NCBI RefSeq assembly: GCF_003610895.1
Contig: NZ_MCAS01000001.1
Span: forward strand, 496,001 to 560,000
Source of the DNA: Paraburkholderia fungorum
GTDB taxonomy: Bacteria; Pseudomonadota; Gammaproteobacteria; Burkholderiales; Burkholderiaceae
Direction: 5' to 3'
DNA: 64,000 nt
Shown here: positions 52,173-60,583 of the stretch, piece by piece
Layout of the letters: every line of letters starts with the position of its first letter
Numbering within the stretch: the first letter of the stretch is position 1
Made by a program: the position numbers and the translations under genes
The notes under the pieces: generated by a model
The model's database searches: none
Told to the model about the DNA's origin: nothing
The model's input: only the letters and a program-made list of their open reading frames with translations

Positions 52173-53075
52173 TCAGATCGCCTCTCCTCCCGTTCCGCAA
52201 ACAAGGCGCGCGGCCATGAAGTCGATCAGCGTGCGGATGCGGCGCGCAACCGGACGGCCCGTCTGCCACACCAGATGCACTGGAACAGGTTCGGGCTCGA
52301 ACGCATCCAGCACCGTCACCACCTGCCCCGCATCGAGCAGTTTCTGCACCTGAAAGATCGGCGCCCGGCCGATGCCCGCTCCGGCTGCGGCCGCTGCATT
52401 GCATGCAAGCGCGCTCGCGGAGCGAAAGCGCCCCGTGACCTCGACAGCACCGCCGGCCCGATTGAATCTCCACGTCTCACGATCGGCGTGCTGGCGCAGG
52501 ATGCAATCGTGTGCGCCAAGATCGGTCGGATGAACCGGGTAGCCGTGGGCGGCGAAATACGCTGGTGCGCCGAATACCACCCGCCGCAACGTACCCACCT
52601 GCTTCGCGCGCAAGTTCGAGTCCGGCAAACGTCCCAGGCGGACCGCGAGATCGATGCTGGCTTTCGCGAGGTCGAGATGCTGTTCGGCGAGTACGAGGTC
52701 GGCGCGGACAGACTCGTGAATCGCCAGAAACGTCGCCAGAATCGGTGCGACGAATTCAGCGCCGAATGCCGTTGGCGCGCCGACCCGAATACTGCCGCGC
52801 AACTGCGTGACCTGATCGACGAGTTCGTCACGCGCCGCGTCGATTTCTCCTAGTGCGGGCCGGATTCGCGCGGCGAATTTCAGGCACGCCGTTGTGGGCT
52901 CCACACGGCGCGTCGTACGGTGGAACAAGGTCGTATTCAACTCACGCTCGAGCGCCGCAATAGCGCGGCTCACCGATTGCAACGTTCGGCCCAGCGAGCG
53001 AGCCGCGGCCGTCAGGCTGCCTTCGTCGAGAATGGCCAGCAGCACTTCATATTCGTCTTTGTTCATGCCCGTCAT
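52173..53075 (-). CDS. LysR-family regulator (CrgA/AaeR-like)
   Basis: A 300-residue LysR protein. The helix-turn-helix includes GSLTAAARSLGRTLQSVSRA, where LGRTLQSVSRAIAALE replaces the more usual LG.SQPAVS. The effector domain has IDLAVRLGRLPDSNLRAK, typical of the branch that controls neighbouring oxidoreductases. It is divergent from the GlcG-like gene by 111 bases and may regulate it. ATG 53075 has GAGAGA upstream; ATG 53066 is possible. Confidence 0.92.
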   Translation of the reverse strand: MTGMNKDEYEVLLAILDEGSLTAAARSLGRTLQSVSRAIAALERELNTTLFHRTTRRVEPTTACLKFAARIRPALGEIDAARDELVDQVTQLRGSIRVGAPTAFGAEFVAPILATFLAIHESVRADLVLAEQHLDLAKASIDLAVRLGRLPDSNLRAKQVGTLRRVVFGAPAYFAAHGYPVHPTDLGAHDCILRQHADRETWRFNRAGGAVEVTGRFRSASALACNAAAAAGAGIGRAPIFQVQKLLDAGQVVTVLDAFEPEPVPVHLVWQTGRPVARRIRTLIDFMAARLVCGTGGEAI

Positions 53076-53186
53076 TCTCTCGTTTTCCGGAAGAATCTCT
53101 GACGGCTCGCGCAGCTAGGCGGGAGCCGGTCGCCGCCTTACATTCTAGCCATGTTGATACCCAACCGATCCCAAGGGAGACGATGA

Positions 53187-53648
53187 ATGACCCAACGAAA
53201 CGAGAATGGCATGCCCATGAAATACAGCGACCGGCTCAACCTCGCCGATGCACGCCGGGTCGCGCGCGCAGCCGAAGAGGAGGCCTTGCGTCACGGTTGG
53301 CCCATGGTCATTGCAGTGGTGGACAGCGGCGCGCACCTGGTGCTTCAGCAGCGGCTCGATGGTGCGCAACTCGGCAGTCACGACGTGGCAAGACAGAAGG
53401 CCGAAACAGCCGTGCGATTCCGCCGGCCCACGCGCGTTTTCGAAGAGGCCGTCACGCAAGGAGGACTCCACCTGCGCCTGCTCGGCATGACTAACCTGGT
53501 GCCGCTAGATGGGGGAATTCCACTGATTCGCGACGGCGCCGTGGTCGGCGCGATAGGCGTGTCGGGCATGCGTTCCGACCAGGACGCGCAGGTCGCCCAG
53601 GCCGGCGCCGATGCGCTGCCGGCAACAGAATCGCCCACCGGCCTTTAA
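53187..53648 (+). CDS. GlcG/HbpS-family protein
   Basis: A 153-residue protein with the GlcG/HbpS (DUF336) fold pattern: NLADARRVARAAEEEALRHG, MVIAVVDSGAHLVLQQRLDGA and, near the end, GAVVGAIGVSGMRSDQDAQVA. Members bind heme or cobalamin-like cofactors or are accessory to catabolic operons; none is proven here. ATGs at residues 9 and 11 are alternatives. The last four bases overlap the convergent hypothetical gene. Confidence 0.85.
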   Translation: MTQRNENGMPMKYSDRLNLADARRVARAAEEEALRHGWPMVIAVVDSGAHLVLQQRLDGAQLGSHDVARQKAETAVRFRRPTRVFEEAVTQGGLHLRLLGMTNLVPLDGGIPLIRDGAVVGAIGVSGMRSDQDAQVAQAGADALPATESPTGL

Positions 53649-53956
53649 GGTTTGCCCTTGAGGGTAAACGACGCCAGTAGCGACCGCACGTCGACCTGCT
53701 GACCCTGGAGCATCAGCAGCCTCGCGTGCAGCACCAGGTTCTCCAGAACAAGCTTGGCGGTGCTCAGCAGATACAACGCGTGGATGTCGGAGATCGACAT
53801 GTTGCCTGCTTCGACCTGATGATGACGCTCGACCAGCGAACTCATGACAAGCCGCCTGAGCTCCTGTTCTCCAAATGGAAGGTCCGCGAAGTCGATCGGG
53901 TCGTCGGCTTCCACTTCCCGCAGCAGTTCCACCAGGGTTTCCGTGCTCACGTCCAT
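53645..53956 (-). CDS. Small conserved-looking hypothetical protein
   Basis: A 103-residue acidic, mostly helical protein (ETLVELLREVEADDPIDFAD, ISDIHALYLLSTAKLVLENL). No membrane segment or signal is visible. Its stop overlaps the GlcG-like gene by 4 bases tail to tail. I do not recognise a function; regular codon usage over the full frame supports it being a real gene. Confidence 0.65.
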   Translation of the reverse strand: MDVSTETLVELLREVEADDPIDFADLPFGEQELRRLVMSSLVERHHQVEAGNMSISDIHALYLLSTAKLVLENLVLHARLLMLQGQQVDVRSLLASFTLKGKP

Positions 53957-54100
53957 GTGCAGGCTCCACGTTGTCGTTCAGGACCAGCATAGCCAAACAG
54001 AGTCACCAGCACTGACAGCCTACCGTGTCTATTCAATAGCGTCCACAATGACCTGAGGTAGACGCAGCAGTAGAATGCCCCAGACACGGAGGGTCACCCT

Positions 54101-54706
54101 ATGGCAAGCATAACGAGCATCGACATTGAACAACTGCGCCCCCTGCAGGCAACGGTGGGCATGCTGGAAGTCGATGCAAAACGAAAGCGCCTTCTGGCGA
54201 TGGATGCAAAGTCTTTGAAAGACTTTCTGAAAAGCGCGCCGATTCCGACTGTCATCGGCAAGCGCGACCGGCATTACGTCATCGACCATCACCATCTCGC
54301 GCGTGCGCTGTGGGACGGCGGCATCAAGAAAGCCTTCGCCGCGGTGGTGGCGGACCTGTCACAGTTGCCGGACACGAAGTTCTGGGACACCGTGATTGAA
54401 AAACGCTGGGTGCATCCCTACGATGAACGCGGCATCCTGCGAGCCATTTCCGCGATCCCCGACGAAGTCTCCGATCTCATCGACGACCCTTATCGCAGCC
54501 TCGCCGCGTTCGTGCGCGACGCGGGCGGCTACCTGAAAACGCCCGAACCCTTCGCCGAGTTTCAGTGGGCGGATTTTTACCGCACACGCATTCCGCTATG
54601 GACGAGCGATGCGCAGTTCAGGGCAGCGGTCGAGCAGTCTGTCCACCTTGCGTGGAGTCCCGACGCCCGAACGCTGCCCGGTTTCAAATCGCGGCGCGTG
54701 AAATAG
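54101..54706 (+). CDS. ParB-like (ParBc_2) protein
   Basis: A 201-residue protein of the ParB-like nuclease-fold family. It opens SIDIEQLRPLQATVGMLEV, has the ParB-type loop IPTVIGKRDRHYVIDHHHLA, and ends FQWADFYRTRIPLWT and LPGFKSRRVK, the pattern of stand-alone ParBc_2 proteins. It lacks the CTP-dependent ParB clamp and helix-turn-helix, so it is not the chromosome partition protein. Its role is unknown; no nuclease activity should be assumed. Confidence 0.85.
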   Translation: MASITSIDIEQLRPLQATVGMLEVDAKRKRLLAMDAKSLKDFLKSAPIPTVIGKRDRHYVIDHHHLARALWDGGIKKAFAAVVADLSQLPDTKFWDTVIEKRWVHPYDERGILRAISAIPDEVSDLIDDPYRSLAAFVRDAGGYLKTPEPFAEFQWADFYRTRIPLWTSDAQFRAAVEQSVHLAWSPDARTLPGFKSRRVK

Positions 54707-54714
54707 CGTCGCGA

Positions 54715-54744
54715 TTATCCACGCTTACCCACGCTTACCCACGC
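54715..54744. repeat. Three-unit 10-bp array at a convergent gene junction
   Basis: Units TTATCCACGC, TTACCCACGC, TTACCCACGC in 10-base steps, running from the ParB-like stop into the 3' end of the phosphatase gene. The last unit covers that gene's stop codon. Confidence 0.7.
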
Positions 54745-56426
54745 CGCTTCTTCTTCAGCTCGATCGTTTCGAACAACTCATAGTTTTGCGTGGGCGTCTG
54801 GTCCGCGCCCGGCGCGTGGTAGTAGTTCATCGTGATCGTGGTCTCGCCGCCCGGCTGTCCCGGGTCGTGGTCGAACACCGCGATGCCGTACCCCGTGCCG
54901 GTATCGCGTTGCGCCGACCAGACCGCATCTTCGACAGCGTCCGCGCCGGCACGCACAAAGGTTCCCGCGGCGGTTCCGGTGACCGGACGATTAGGCCGCG
55001 TGAAAATACGCGCCTGCGGCAAGCCGGTACCGGCATCGACGCCGTACACGTCGAGCGGCGCACTCGTGCCGCCGCCGCCGAGAATCAGGTGAATCGTGCC
55101 GTGGCTCGTATCGAACGTGGACGCCCCTGCCGATACCGCCGACATCACCGGCCGCGGTTGCAAGGTATCGACCACGCGCCCCGTGGCGATGTCGGTGCCC
55201 TTGTTGTGATTGCAGCCGCGCACGGGATAGCTGCGTTCGTAATCATGGTCATGCCCGCACAGCACGAGGTCGACGCCGTAGCGGTCGAACAGCGGCAGCC
55301 ACGCCTCGCGGATGCCCTTGTCGGAGCCGTTGCCGGTCTTCGACGAACTCAGCGCGTCCTGATGCATCTGCACGACGATCCAGTCGACCTCATGATCTTC
55401 CGCCGCGTGGCGCAAGGTCCTCTCGAGCCAGCGGGTTTGCTCGCCCTCGCTATAGCCGCGCACATAGAGCGACGTGCCCGGCTGAATGGGCGGATTGCCG
55501 GTGCTCGCCACCGGCACCAGCGGGTTCGGACCGGCAACGAAGGCCGCCGCGTCCTGATAGACCACGTCGTCCGCATCGAGCGAAATGAACAGCACCGAGC
55601 TCACCCGGAAGCTGTACCAGCGCCCCTGAAAGCGCGTGTGATTCTCGGGCAGCGCGTAGCGCGACAGATATGAGGCGAGGCCCTGTTCGCCATTGTTGAA
55701 TTCGAGCTCGTGATTGCCCGGGCAGGGCATCCACGGCCGGTTCGACGCCGAAGTCTGGCAGTTGTTGCCGAAATCGCGCCACACGTCGGGCTGGTGCATC
55801 GGGTTCAGATTGGCGTAGCAGAGGTCGCCGTTGAGCAGGTGGAACAGCGGCTCAAATCGCTCGACGGCCTGAACGGCGAAACGGCTCTGCGGCGACGACA
55901 GGACCCAGCCGGTATTGGGCGTCGCGAGATCGCCGTAGCTCGTCCAGCGAAACGGCGAACGGCCCCGGGGTGCCGTGCGAAAGCTTGCCGTAAAGGGCTG
56001 GGCCGCATTGCTGTCGTTTTCGGCGCTCACCTCGTACTGGTAGCTCGTATCGGGCTTCAGGCCACGCAGGCGTGCGTGATAAGTGAACACGACCTCGCCG
56101 TTGATGCCGTCGGTATACGTGCCTTGAACGCCGTGCGCCGTCCGTCCCTCCTCGCCCGCGCCGCTTAAGCGCACTCGCGGGTTGACCGCCGGCGCCGGCG
56201 ACGACCACGAGACGGTCACCTCGCTCGTCGGATCGTTGCCCCAGGTCAGATGGATCTGCTCGGGCGTGCCGTCGGGGGCGCCGTTGGTGGCACGCGCCGT
56301 CAGCGCGAGCGTGCCCGCGGCCGTCGCAAAACTGGATGCGCCCGCCAACTTCAGAAACCCACGGCGCGAAACGATGCTGGCGCCCTGATCGGTCGGCAAG
56401 TCTTTGACGATTTTCTTGTTTGTCAT
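54735..56426 (-). CDS. Tat-exported purple-acid-phosphatase-like metallophosphoesterase
   Basis: A 563-residue protein. A Tat signal (VSRRGFLKLAGASSFATAAG) is followed by a fibronectin-like N-terminal domain (IHLTWGNDPTSEVTVSWSS) and a metallophosphoesterase domain with the motif set SYGDLATPN, NGDLCYAN, GNHELEF, VVQMHQD and GHDHDYERSYP, matching the metal ligands of purple acid phosphatases. The C-terminus ends in a basic KKKRRG. It should release phosphate from organic esters in the periplasm. ATG 56426 is chosen so that the Tat motif is near the start; 56474 is in frame. Confidence 0.92.
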   Translation of the reverse strand: MTNKKIVKDLPTDQGASIVSRRGFLKLAGASSFATAAGTLALTARATNGAPDGTPEQIHLTWGNDPTSEVTVSWSSPAPAVNPRVRLSGAGEEGRTAHGVQGTYTDGINGEVVFTYHARLRGLKPDTSYQYEVSAENDSNAAQPFTASFRTAPRGRSPFRWTSYGDLATPNTGWVLSSPQSRFAVQAVERFEPLFHLLNGDLCYANLNPMHQPDVWRDFGNNCQTSASNRPWMPCPGNHELEFNNGEQGLASYLSRYALPENHTRFQGRWYSFRVSSVLFISLDADDVVYQDAAAFVAGPNPLVPVASTGNPPIQPGTSLYVRGYSEGEQTRWLERTLRHAAEDHEVDWIVVQMHQDALSSSKTGNGSDKGIREAWLPLFDRYGVDLVLCGHDHDYERSYPVRGCNHNKGTDIATGRVVDTLQPRPVMSAVSAGASTFDTSHGTIHLILGGGGTSAPLDVYGVDAGTGLPQARIFTRPNRPVTGTAAGTFVRAGADAVEDAVWSAQRDTGTGYGIAVFDHDPGQPGGETTITMNYYHAPGADQTPTQNYELFETIELKKKRRG

Positions 56427-56770
56427 GTCGGGTGTTGTTGTATCGGGGTGGAAGGTCGCCCACGCGGACGGCAAGCAGCGAGCGCGCGGTGCGATGCAGG
56501 CAGCGCGTGCCGTGCCGGATCAGGGCGCGACGGCAGTGACAGCGCATGCTAGTCATGAAGCCATGACAGCCGGATGAAATCGCCTGCCGGGAAGCTGCGG
56601 CAAACGCCGTCCTGGCAGCACAGACAACCCGGCACGGCGCGCCGGATTCAGGTATCGCGAGCGGCCTGCCGGACACACTGAAATGCCGCGCCCGGCACCC
56701 CAATTCATTAAGGGGCTGCATCCCTCCCCCCGTCGGCGTGTAAACTGCTGACTTTTTTGACTCTGGTGGT
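56427..56770. other. Intergenic, divergent promoters
   Basis: A 344-base gap between the phosphatase (minus) and the DUF3348 operon (plus). It must hold both promoters. I see no gene, no pho-box-like tandem repeats and no hairpin worth naming. Confidence 0.5.
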
Positions 56771-57571
56771 ATGGTGCAAGTCCCTCAGCGCACAGCCTTC
56801 AGCGGCCCCGCGCTCATTCGTTTACTTGCTCGCCTGACGGACGTCGACGTTTCCGAATCCAGCCAGTCGCTCTCGGACCGGCTCAGCCAGTGGCTCGGCT
56901 GGACCGACGCGATCGCGTTGTCCTCGGCGCTGAACAACAATCCGCCGGCCGTCGGCGCCGGCACGCGCGCCTTCAACGACGCCGAAGAGAGCGAGTGCGC
57001 CCGTGTGCGCACGTCGCTGGCGAATGCCATCGCCGGCGATAGCGTGTTTGCCGCCGCGAGGCGTCGCGGACCCGCGGCGCAAGCACCCGCCCAAGGCGCC
57101 CCTGCGGAAGCACCGGTCGACTACAAGGTGTTTCGTCAGCGCTACCTCGCCATGCAGCAGGCGATGGAAACGGGCGTCGGCAACCTGCGCGGCCGCCTGC
57201 GGGCCATGCTGGCCGCCCAAACGCCCGCCATGGCGAGGCTGGCGGTGGTGGATGCCGTGATGGAACGCGCGCTCAGCGAGCGTGAGCGGAATCTGCTGGC
57301 CGCCGTGCCGGGCTTGCTCGCCGGGCACTTCGAGCGCTTGCGCGAGGCGGAGCAGCAGGCGCTGGCCGGCGCCGAAGCCTCGACGGACGCAGCAGCGACT
57401 ACTGCAGCCACTGCAACCACCCCGGCCGCCCCGGTCGCAATCGCCCCAGCCGTCATGCCCGGCGCCTGGCTGGACACGTTCCGCAAGGACATGCAGAGCG
57501 TGTTGCTGGCCGAACTGGATGTTCGTTTACAACCGGTCGACGGGTTGCTCGCAGCCCTTCGCACCCGCTAA
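56771..57571 (+). CDS. DUF3348-family protein
   Basis: A 266-residue soluble protein: FSGPALIRLLARLTDVDV, then LSDRLSQWLGWTDAIALSSAL, YKVFRQRYLAMQQAMETGVG, and an Ala/Thr/Pro linker before LDTFRKDMQSVLLAELDVRL, the layout of DUF3348 proteins. No membrane helix is seen. The last domain could dock on a membrane partner. It is the first gene of the four-gene coupled operon, 10 bases before the stator-like gene. Its function is unknown; the strict linkage suggests a subunit or regulator of the motor-like complex. Confidence 0.88.
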   Translation: MVQVPQRTAFSGPALIRLLARLTDVDVSESSQSLSDRLSQWLGWTDAIALSSALNNNPPAVGAGTRAFNDAEESECARVRTSLANAIAGDSVFAAARRRGPAAQAPAQGAPAEAPVDYKVFRQRYLAMQQAMETGVGNLRGRLRAMLAAQTPAMARLAVVDAVMERALSERERNLLAAVPGLLAGHFERLREAEQQALAGAEASTDAAATTAATATTPAAPVAIAPAVMPGAWLDTFRKDMQSVLLAELDVRLQPVDGLLAALRTR

Positions 57572-57581
57572 CTGGGACACT

Positions 57582-59936
57582 ATGTCCAGATATCTCAATC
57601 TCGTTGTTTTCCTGGCCGGTCTGGCCGCCGTGTGCTGGATCGGTGGCGGCTACGTCGGTTCGAACGTCCTGGCGCTCGCTGTCACGATGCTGATCGGCGT
57701 CTGTTATCTGGCGGGCGCGCTCGAACTGCAGCGCTACGGCCAGGCCACTGCCACGCTCACGCGTGCGGTCGCGGGCCTGTCCACGCCGCCGTCTGGCCTC
57801 AACGCCTGGCTCGAGCCGCTGCACCCCAGCCTGCGCAATGCGGTGCGCCTGCGCGTCGAGGGTGAGCGGGTGGCCATGCCGGGCCCGGCGCTGACACCGT
57901 ATCTGGTCGGCCTGCTCGTCTTGCTGGGCATGCTCGGCACCCTCCTCGGCATGGTCGCGACCCTGCGAGGCACCGGCATCGCGCTGGAAAGCGCGACGGA
58001 CCTGCAGGCGATCCGCGATTCGCTCGCCGCGCCGGTCAAGGGGCTGGGCTTCGCGTTCGGCACCTCGATTGCGGGCGTGGCCACCTCCGCGATGCTCGGG
58101 CTGCTTTCGGCGCTGAGCCGGCGCGAGCGGATCCATGCCGCGCAAATGCTCGACGTGAAGATCGCGACGACCCTGCGCATCTACTCGCAGACCCATCAGC
58201 GCGAGGCAAGCTTCAAGCTCCTGCAGCAGCAAGCCGAGGTGATGCCGACCCTCGTCGATCGCCTGCAGGCGATGATGGCGGCCATCGAGCAACAGAGCCT
58301 CGCCCTGAACGAGCGGCAGATCGCGAGCCAGGCCACCTTCCACAGCAAGACCGAGGCTGCCTACACGCGCCTTGCCGCCTCCGTGGAGCAGTCGTTGAAG
58401 GAGAGCGTCGCCGAAAGCACGCGCGCCGCCAGCGCGGCCCTGCAGCCGGTCATGACGGCCACGATGGCAGGTCTCGCGCGCGAGAGCGCCGCACTGCACG
58501 AGAGCGTCACGCACGCCGTGCAGCGCCAGCTTGACGGACTTTCGAGCGGGTTCGAAGCCACCACCAGCAACGTCGCGGATATCTGGAACACGGCACTGGA
58601 AAAGCAGCAGCAAGCGGGCGAGGCGCTCACCCAGCATCTGGGCGCGTCGCTGGAGCGATTCACCGAGACCTTCGAGCAACGCTCGGCCGGCCTGCTGGAT
58701 GGCGTCTCCGCGCGCCTCGACGCAACGGCCGGCAGCGTGACGGCGGCATGGAACGAAGCGCTGGCGCGGCAAGAACAGGCTAGCGGGAAGCTGGCGGACC
58801 ACAATCAGCAAGCACTGGCGGCGGCCGCCGCGACCTTCGAGCAGCACTCAGCGTCGCTGCTGCGCACCGTGGGGCAGTCGCATACGGATTTGCAGACGGA
58901 ACTGGCCGCGCGCGACCAGCAGCGCCTCGCGACCTGGACCGAGACGCTCGGTTCGATCGCCACCTCGTTGGGCCAGGAATGGGAGCAGGTCGGCGCACGC
59001 ACCGCAAGCCGGCAGCAGGAAGTCTGCGACGTGCTCGCACAGACCGCCCGCGACATCTCGGCCCAGACACAGGCACACGCGAGCAGCACGATCGCCGAGA
59101 TCGACCGGCTTGTGCAAGCGGCGGCGCAAGCGCCCAAGGCCGCGGCGGACTTGCAGGCGGAACTCGCCGCACGCGACCAGCAGCGCCTCGCGGCCTGGAC
59201 CGAGACGCTCGGTTCCATGGCCACGACGTTGAGCCAGGAATGGGAGCAGGTCGGCGCACGCACCGCAAGCCGGCAGCAGGAGATCTGCAACACGCTGGAG
59301 CAAACCGCGCGCGACATCTCGGCCCAGACACAGGCACACGCGAGCAGCACGATCGCCGAGATCGGCCAGCTTGTGCAAGCGGCATCGGAAGCGCCGAAGG
59401 CCGCGGCGGAAGTCGTCGCCGAATTGCGTCAGAAGCTCTCCGACAGCATGGTGCGCGACACCGCGATGCTGGAAGAGCGCAGCCGCCTGCTGGCGACCCT
59501 CGAAACCCTGCTCGATGCCGTGAACCATGCGTCCACCGAACAGCGCTCGGCCGTCGATGCGCTGATCACCACGTCGGCGGATTTGCTGGATCGTGTGGGC
59601 ACCCGTTTCACCGACAAGGTCGAACTCGAGACCGGGAAACTGGGCGCGATTGCCGCGCAGGTCACCGGCAGCGCCGTCGAAGTGGCGAGCCTCGGCGAAG
59701 CATTCGGCGCGGCCGTGCAGTTGTTCGGCGAATCGAACAGCACGCTGGTCGCTCACCTGCAGCGTATCGAAGGCGCGCTGGACAAGTCCCTCGCGCGCAG
59801 TGACGAGCAGTTGGCGTACTACGTGGCCCAGGCGAGAGAAGTGATCGACCTGAGCATGATGTCGCAGAAGCAGATTGTCGAAGACCTGCAGCATCTTGCG
59901 GGCAAGCGGGCTTCGCTTGGAGCTGAGGCGGCATGA
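57582..59936 (+). CDS. DUF802 protein: MotA/TolQ-like stator subunit with long coiled-coil tail
   Basis: A 784-residue protein. Two N-terminal helices (about 5-23, 28-48) and a second pair (LVGLLVLLGMLGTLLGMVAT at about 105-125; GLGFAFGTSIAGVATSAMLG at about 155-175) give a four-helix MotA/ExbB-like membrane core. Everything after about residue 190 is a predicted cytoplasmic coiled coil of about 590 residues containing two tandem 87-residue units. DUF802 is known as a repeated unit in such proteins. The architecture resembles ZorA of Zorya. I start at ATG 57582, 10 bases after DUF3348; its end overlaps the OmpA-like gene by 4 bases. Confidence 0.85.
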   Translation: MSRYLNLVVFLAGLAAVCWIGGGYVGSNVLALAVTMLIGVCYLAGALELQRYGQATATLTRAVAGLSTPPSGLNAWLEPLHPSLRNAVRLRVEGERVAMPGPALTPYLVGLLVLLGMLGTLLGMVATLRGTGIALESATDLQAIRDSLAAPVKGLGFAFGTSIAGVATSAMLGLLSALSRRERIHAAQMLDVKIATTLRIYSQTHQREASFKLLQQQAEVMPTLVDRLQAMMAAIEQQSLALNERQIASQATFHSKTEAAYTRLAASVEQSLKESVAESTRAASAALQPVMTATMAGLARESAALHESVTHAVQRQLDGLSSGFEATTSNVADIWNTALEKQQQAGEALTQHLGASLERFTETFEQRSAGLLDGVSARLDATAGSVTAAWNEALARQEQASGKLADHNQQALAAAAATFEQHSASLLRTVGQSHTDLQTELAARDQQRLATWTETLGSIATSLGQEWEQVGARTASRQQEVCDVLAQTARDISAQTQAHASSTIAEIDRLVQAAAQAPKAAADLQAELAARDQQRLAAWTETLGSMATTLSQEWEQVGARTASRQQEICNTLEQTARDISAQTQAHASSTIAEIGQLVQAASEAPKAAAEVVAELRQKLSDSMVRDTAMLEERSRLLATLETLLDAVNHASTEQRSAVDALITTSADLLDRVGTRFTDKVELETGKLGAIAAQVTGSAVEVASLGEAFGAAVQLFGESNSTLVAHLQRIEGALDKSLARSDEQLAYYVAQAREVIDLSMMSQKQIVEDLQHLAGKRASLGAEAA
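58890..59411. repeat. 261-bp tandem duplication within the DUF802 tail
   Basis: Two in-frame copies (58890-59150 and 59151-59411) encode 87 residues each. Shared stretches include ARDQQRLA-WTETLGS and EWEQVGARTASRQQE, with long identical DNA runs. Copies are much closer to each other than the rest of the tail, so the tail length probably changes by unequal recombination. Confidence 0.85.
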
Positions 59937-60583
59937 GCGAGGAAATCGACGGCGGCGTGGAGACGGCGGCGCCTATCTGGCCGGTCTTCGGCGACCTGAT
60001 GTCGGTGCTGCTGGGCGCCTTCGTGCTGATCCTGGTGAGCGTCATCGGCGTGCAACTGGAACTCTCGACCCGGCTGGAGCAGGAGGTCAAGCAGCGGCAG
60101 ATGGAAACGCAGCGCCGCAAGACCCTGGAGCAGGCGCTGGCGGGACCGCTGGCAGCGGGCCGGGTGACGCTGGTGAACGGCCGCATCGGCATCAACGGCA
60201 GCGTGCTGTTCGCGCTGAACTCCGATCAGTTGCAGCCTGAAGGCCGCGACGTTCTGAAGAGCCTGGCGGGACCGCTGTCCGCCTACCTGCGGGCCAACGA
60301 CCAGATCCTGATGGTGAGCGGCTTTACCGACGACCGGCAGGTGCGCGAAGCGAACCGCCGCTTTGCCGACAACTGGGAACTGTCGGCCCAGCGCGCCTTG
60401 ACGGTGACCCGCGCGCTGATCGACGAAGGCGTGCCCTCCGCGTCCGTATTTGCGGCCGCGTTCGGCTCCCAGCAGCCCGTCAGCTCGAATGCCGACGACC
60501 AGGGCCGGGCCAAAAACCGGCGCGTGGAAATCGCACCGGTCCCGAGGCCTTCGAGCACAACGGTGAAGCCCCGTGAGCAGTGA
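59933..60583 (+). CDS. MotB/ZorB-like OmpA-domain stator subunit
   Basis: A 216-residue protein. It has an N-terminal transmembrane helix with the MotB-type motif FGDLMSVLLGAFVLILV, in which Asp21 sits where MotB and ZorB carry the ion-binding Asp. A short coiled linker (about 45-75) precedes an OmpA-like peptidoglycan-binding domain ending in GRAKNRRVEIAPV. It should anchor the stator in the cell wall and carry the proton path together with the DUF802 protein. Start and end overlap both neighbours (4 and 11 bases). Confidence 0.9.
   Translation: MSEEIDGGVETAAPIWPVFGDLMSVLLGAFVLILVSVIGVQLELSTRLEQEVKQRQMETQRRKTLEQALAGPLAAGRVTLVNGRIGINGSVLFALNSDQLQPEGRDVLKSLAGPLSAYLRANDQILMVSGFTDDRQVREANRRFADNWELSAQRALTVTRALIDEGVPSASVFAAAFGSQQPVSSNADDQGRAKNRRVEIAPVPRPSSTTVKPREQ

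Noticed and set aside
54101..54706. ParB-like protein as evidence for a plasmid or a replication origin nearby
   Set aside because: It lacks the ParB clamp and DNA-binding regions, no parA or parS-like site is present, and the neighbours are ordinary chromosomal genes.
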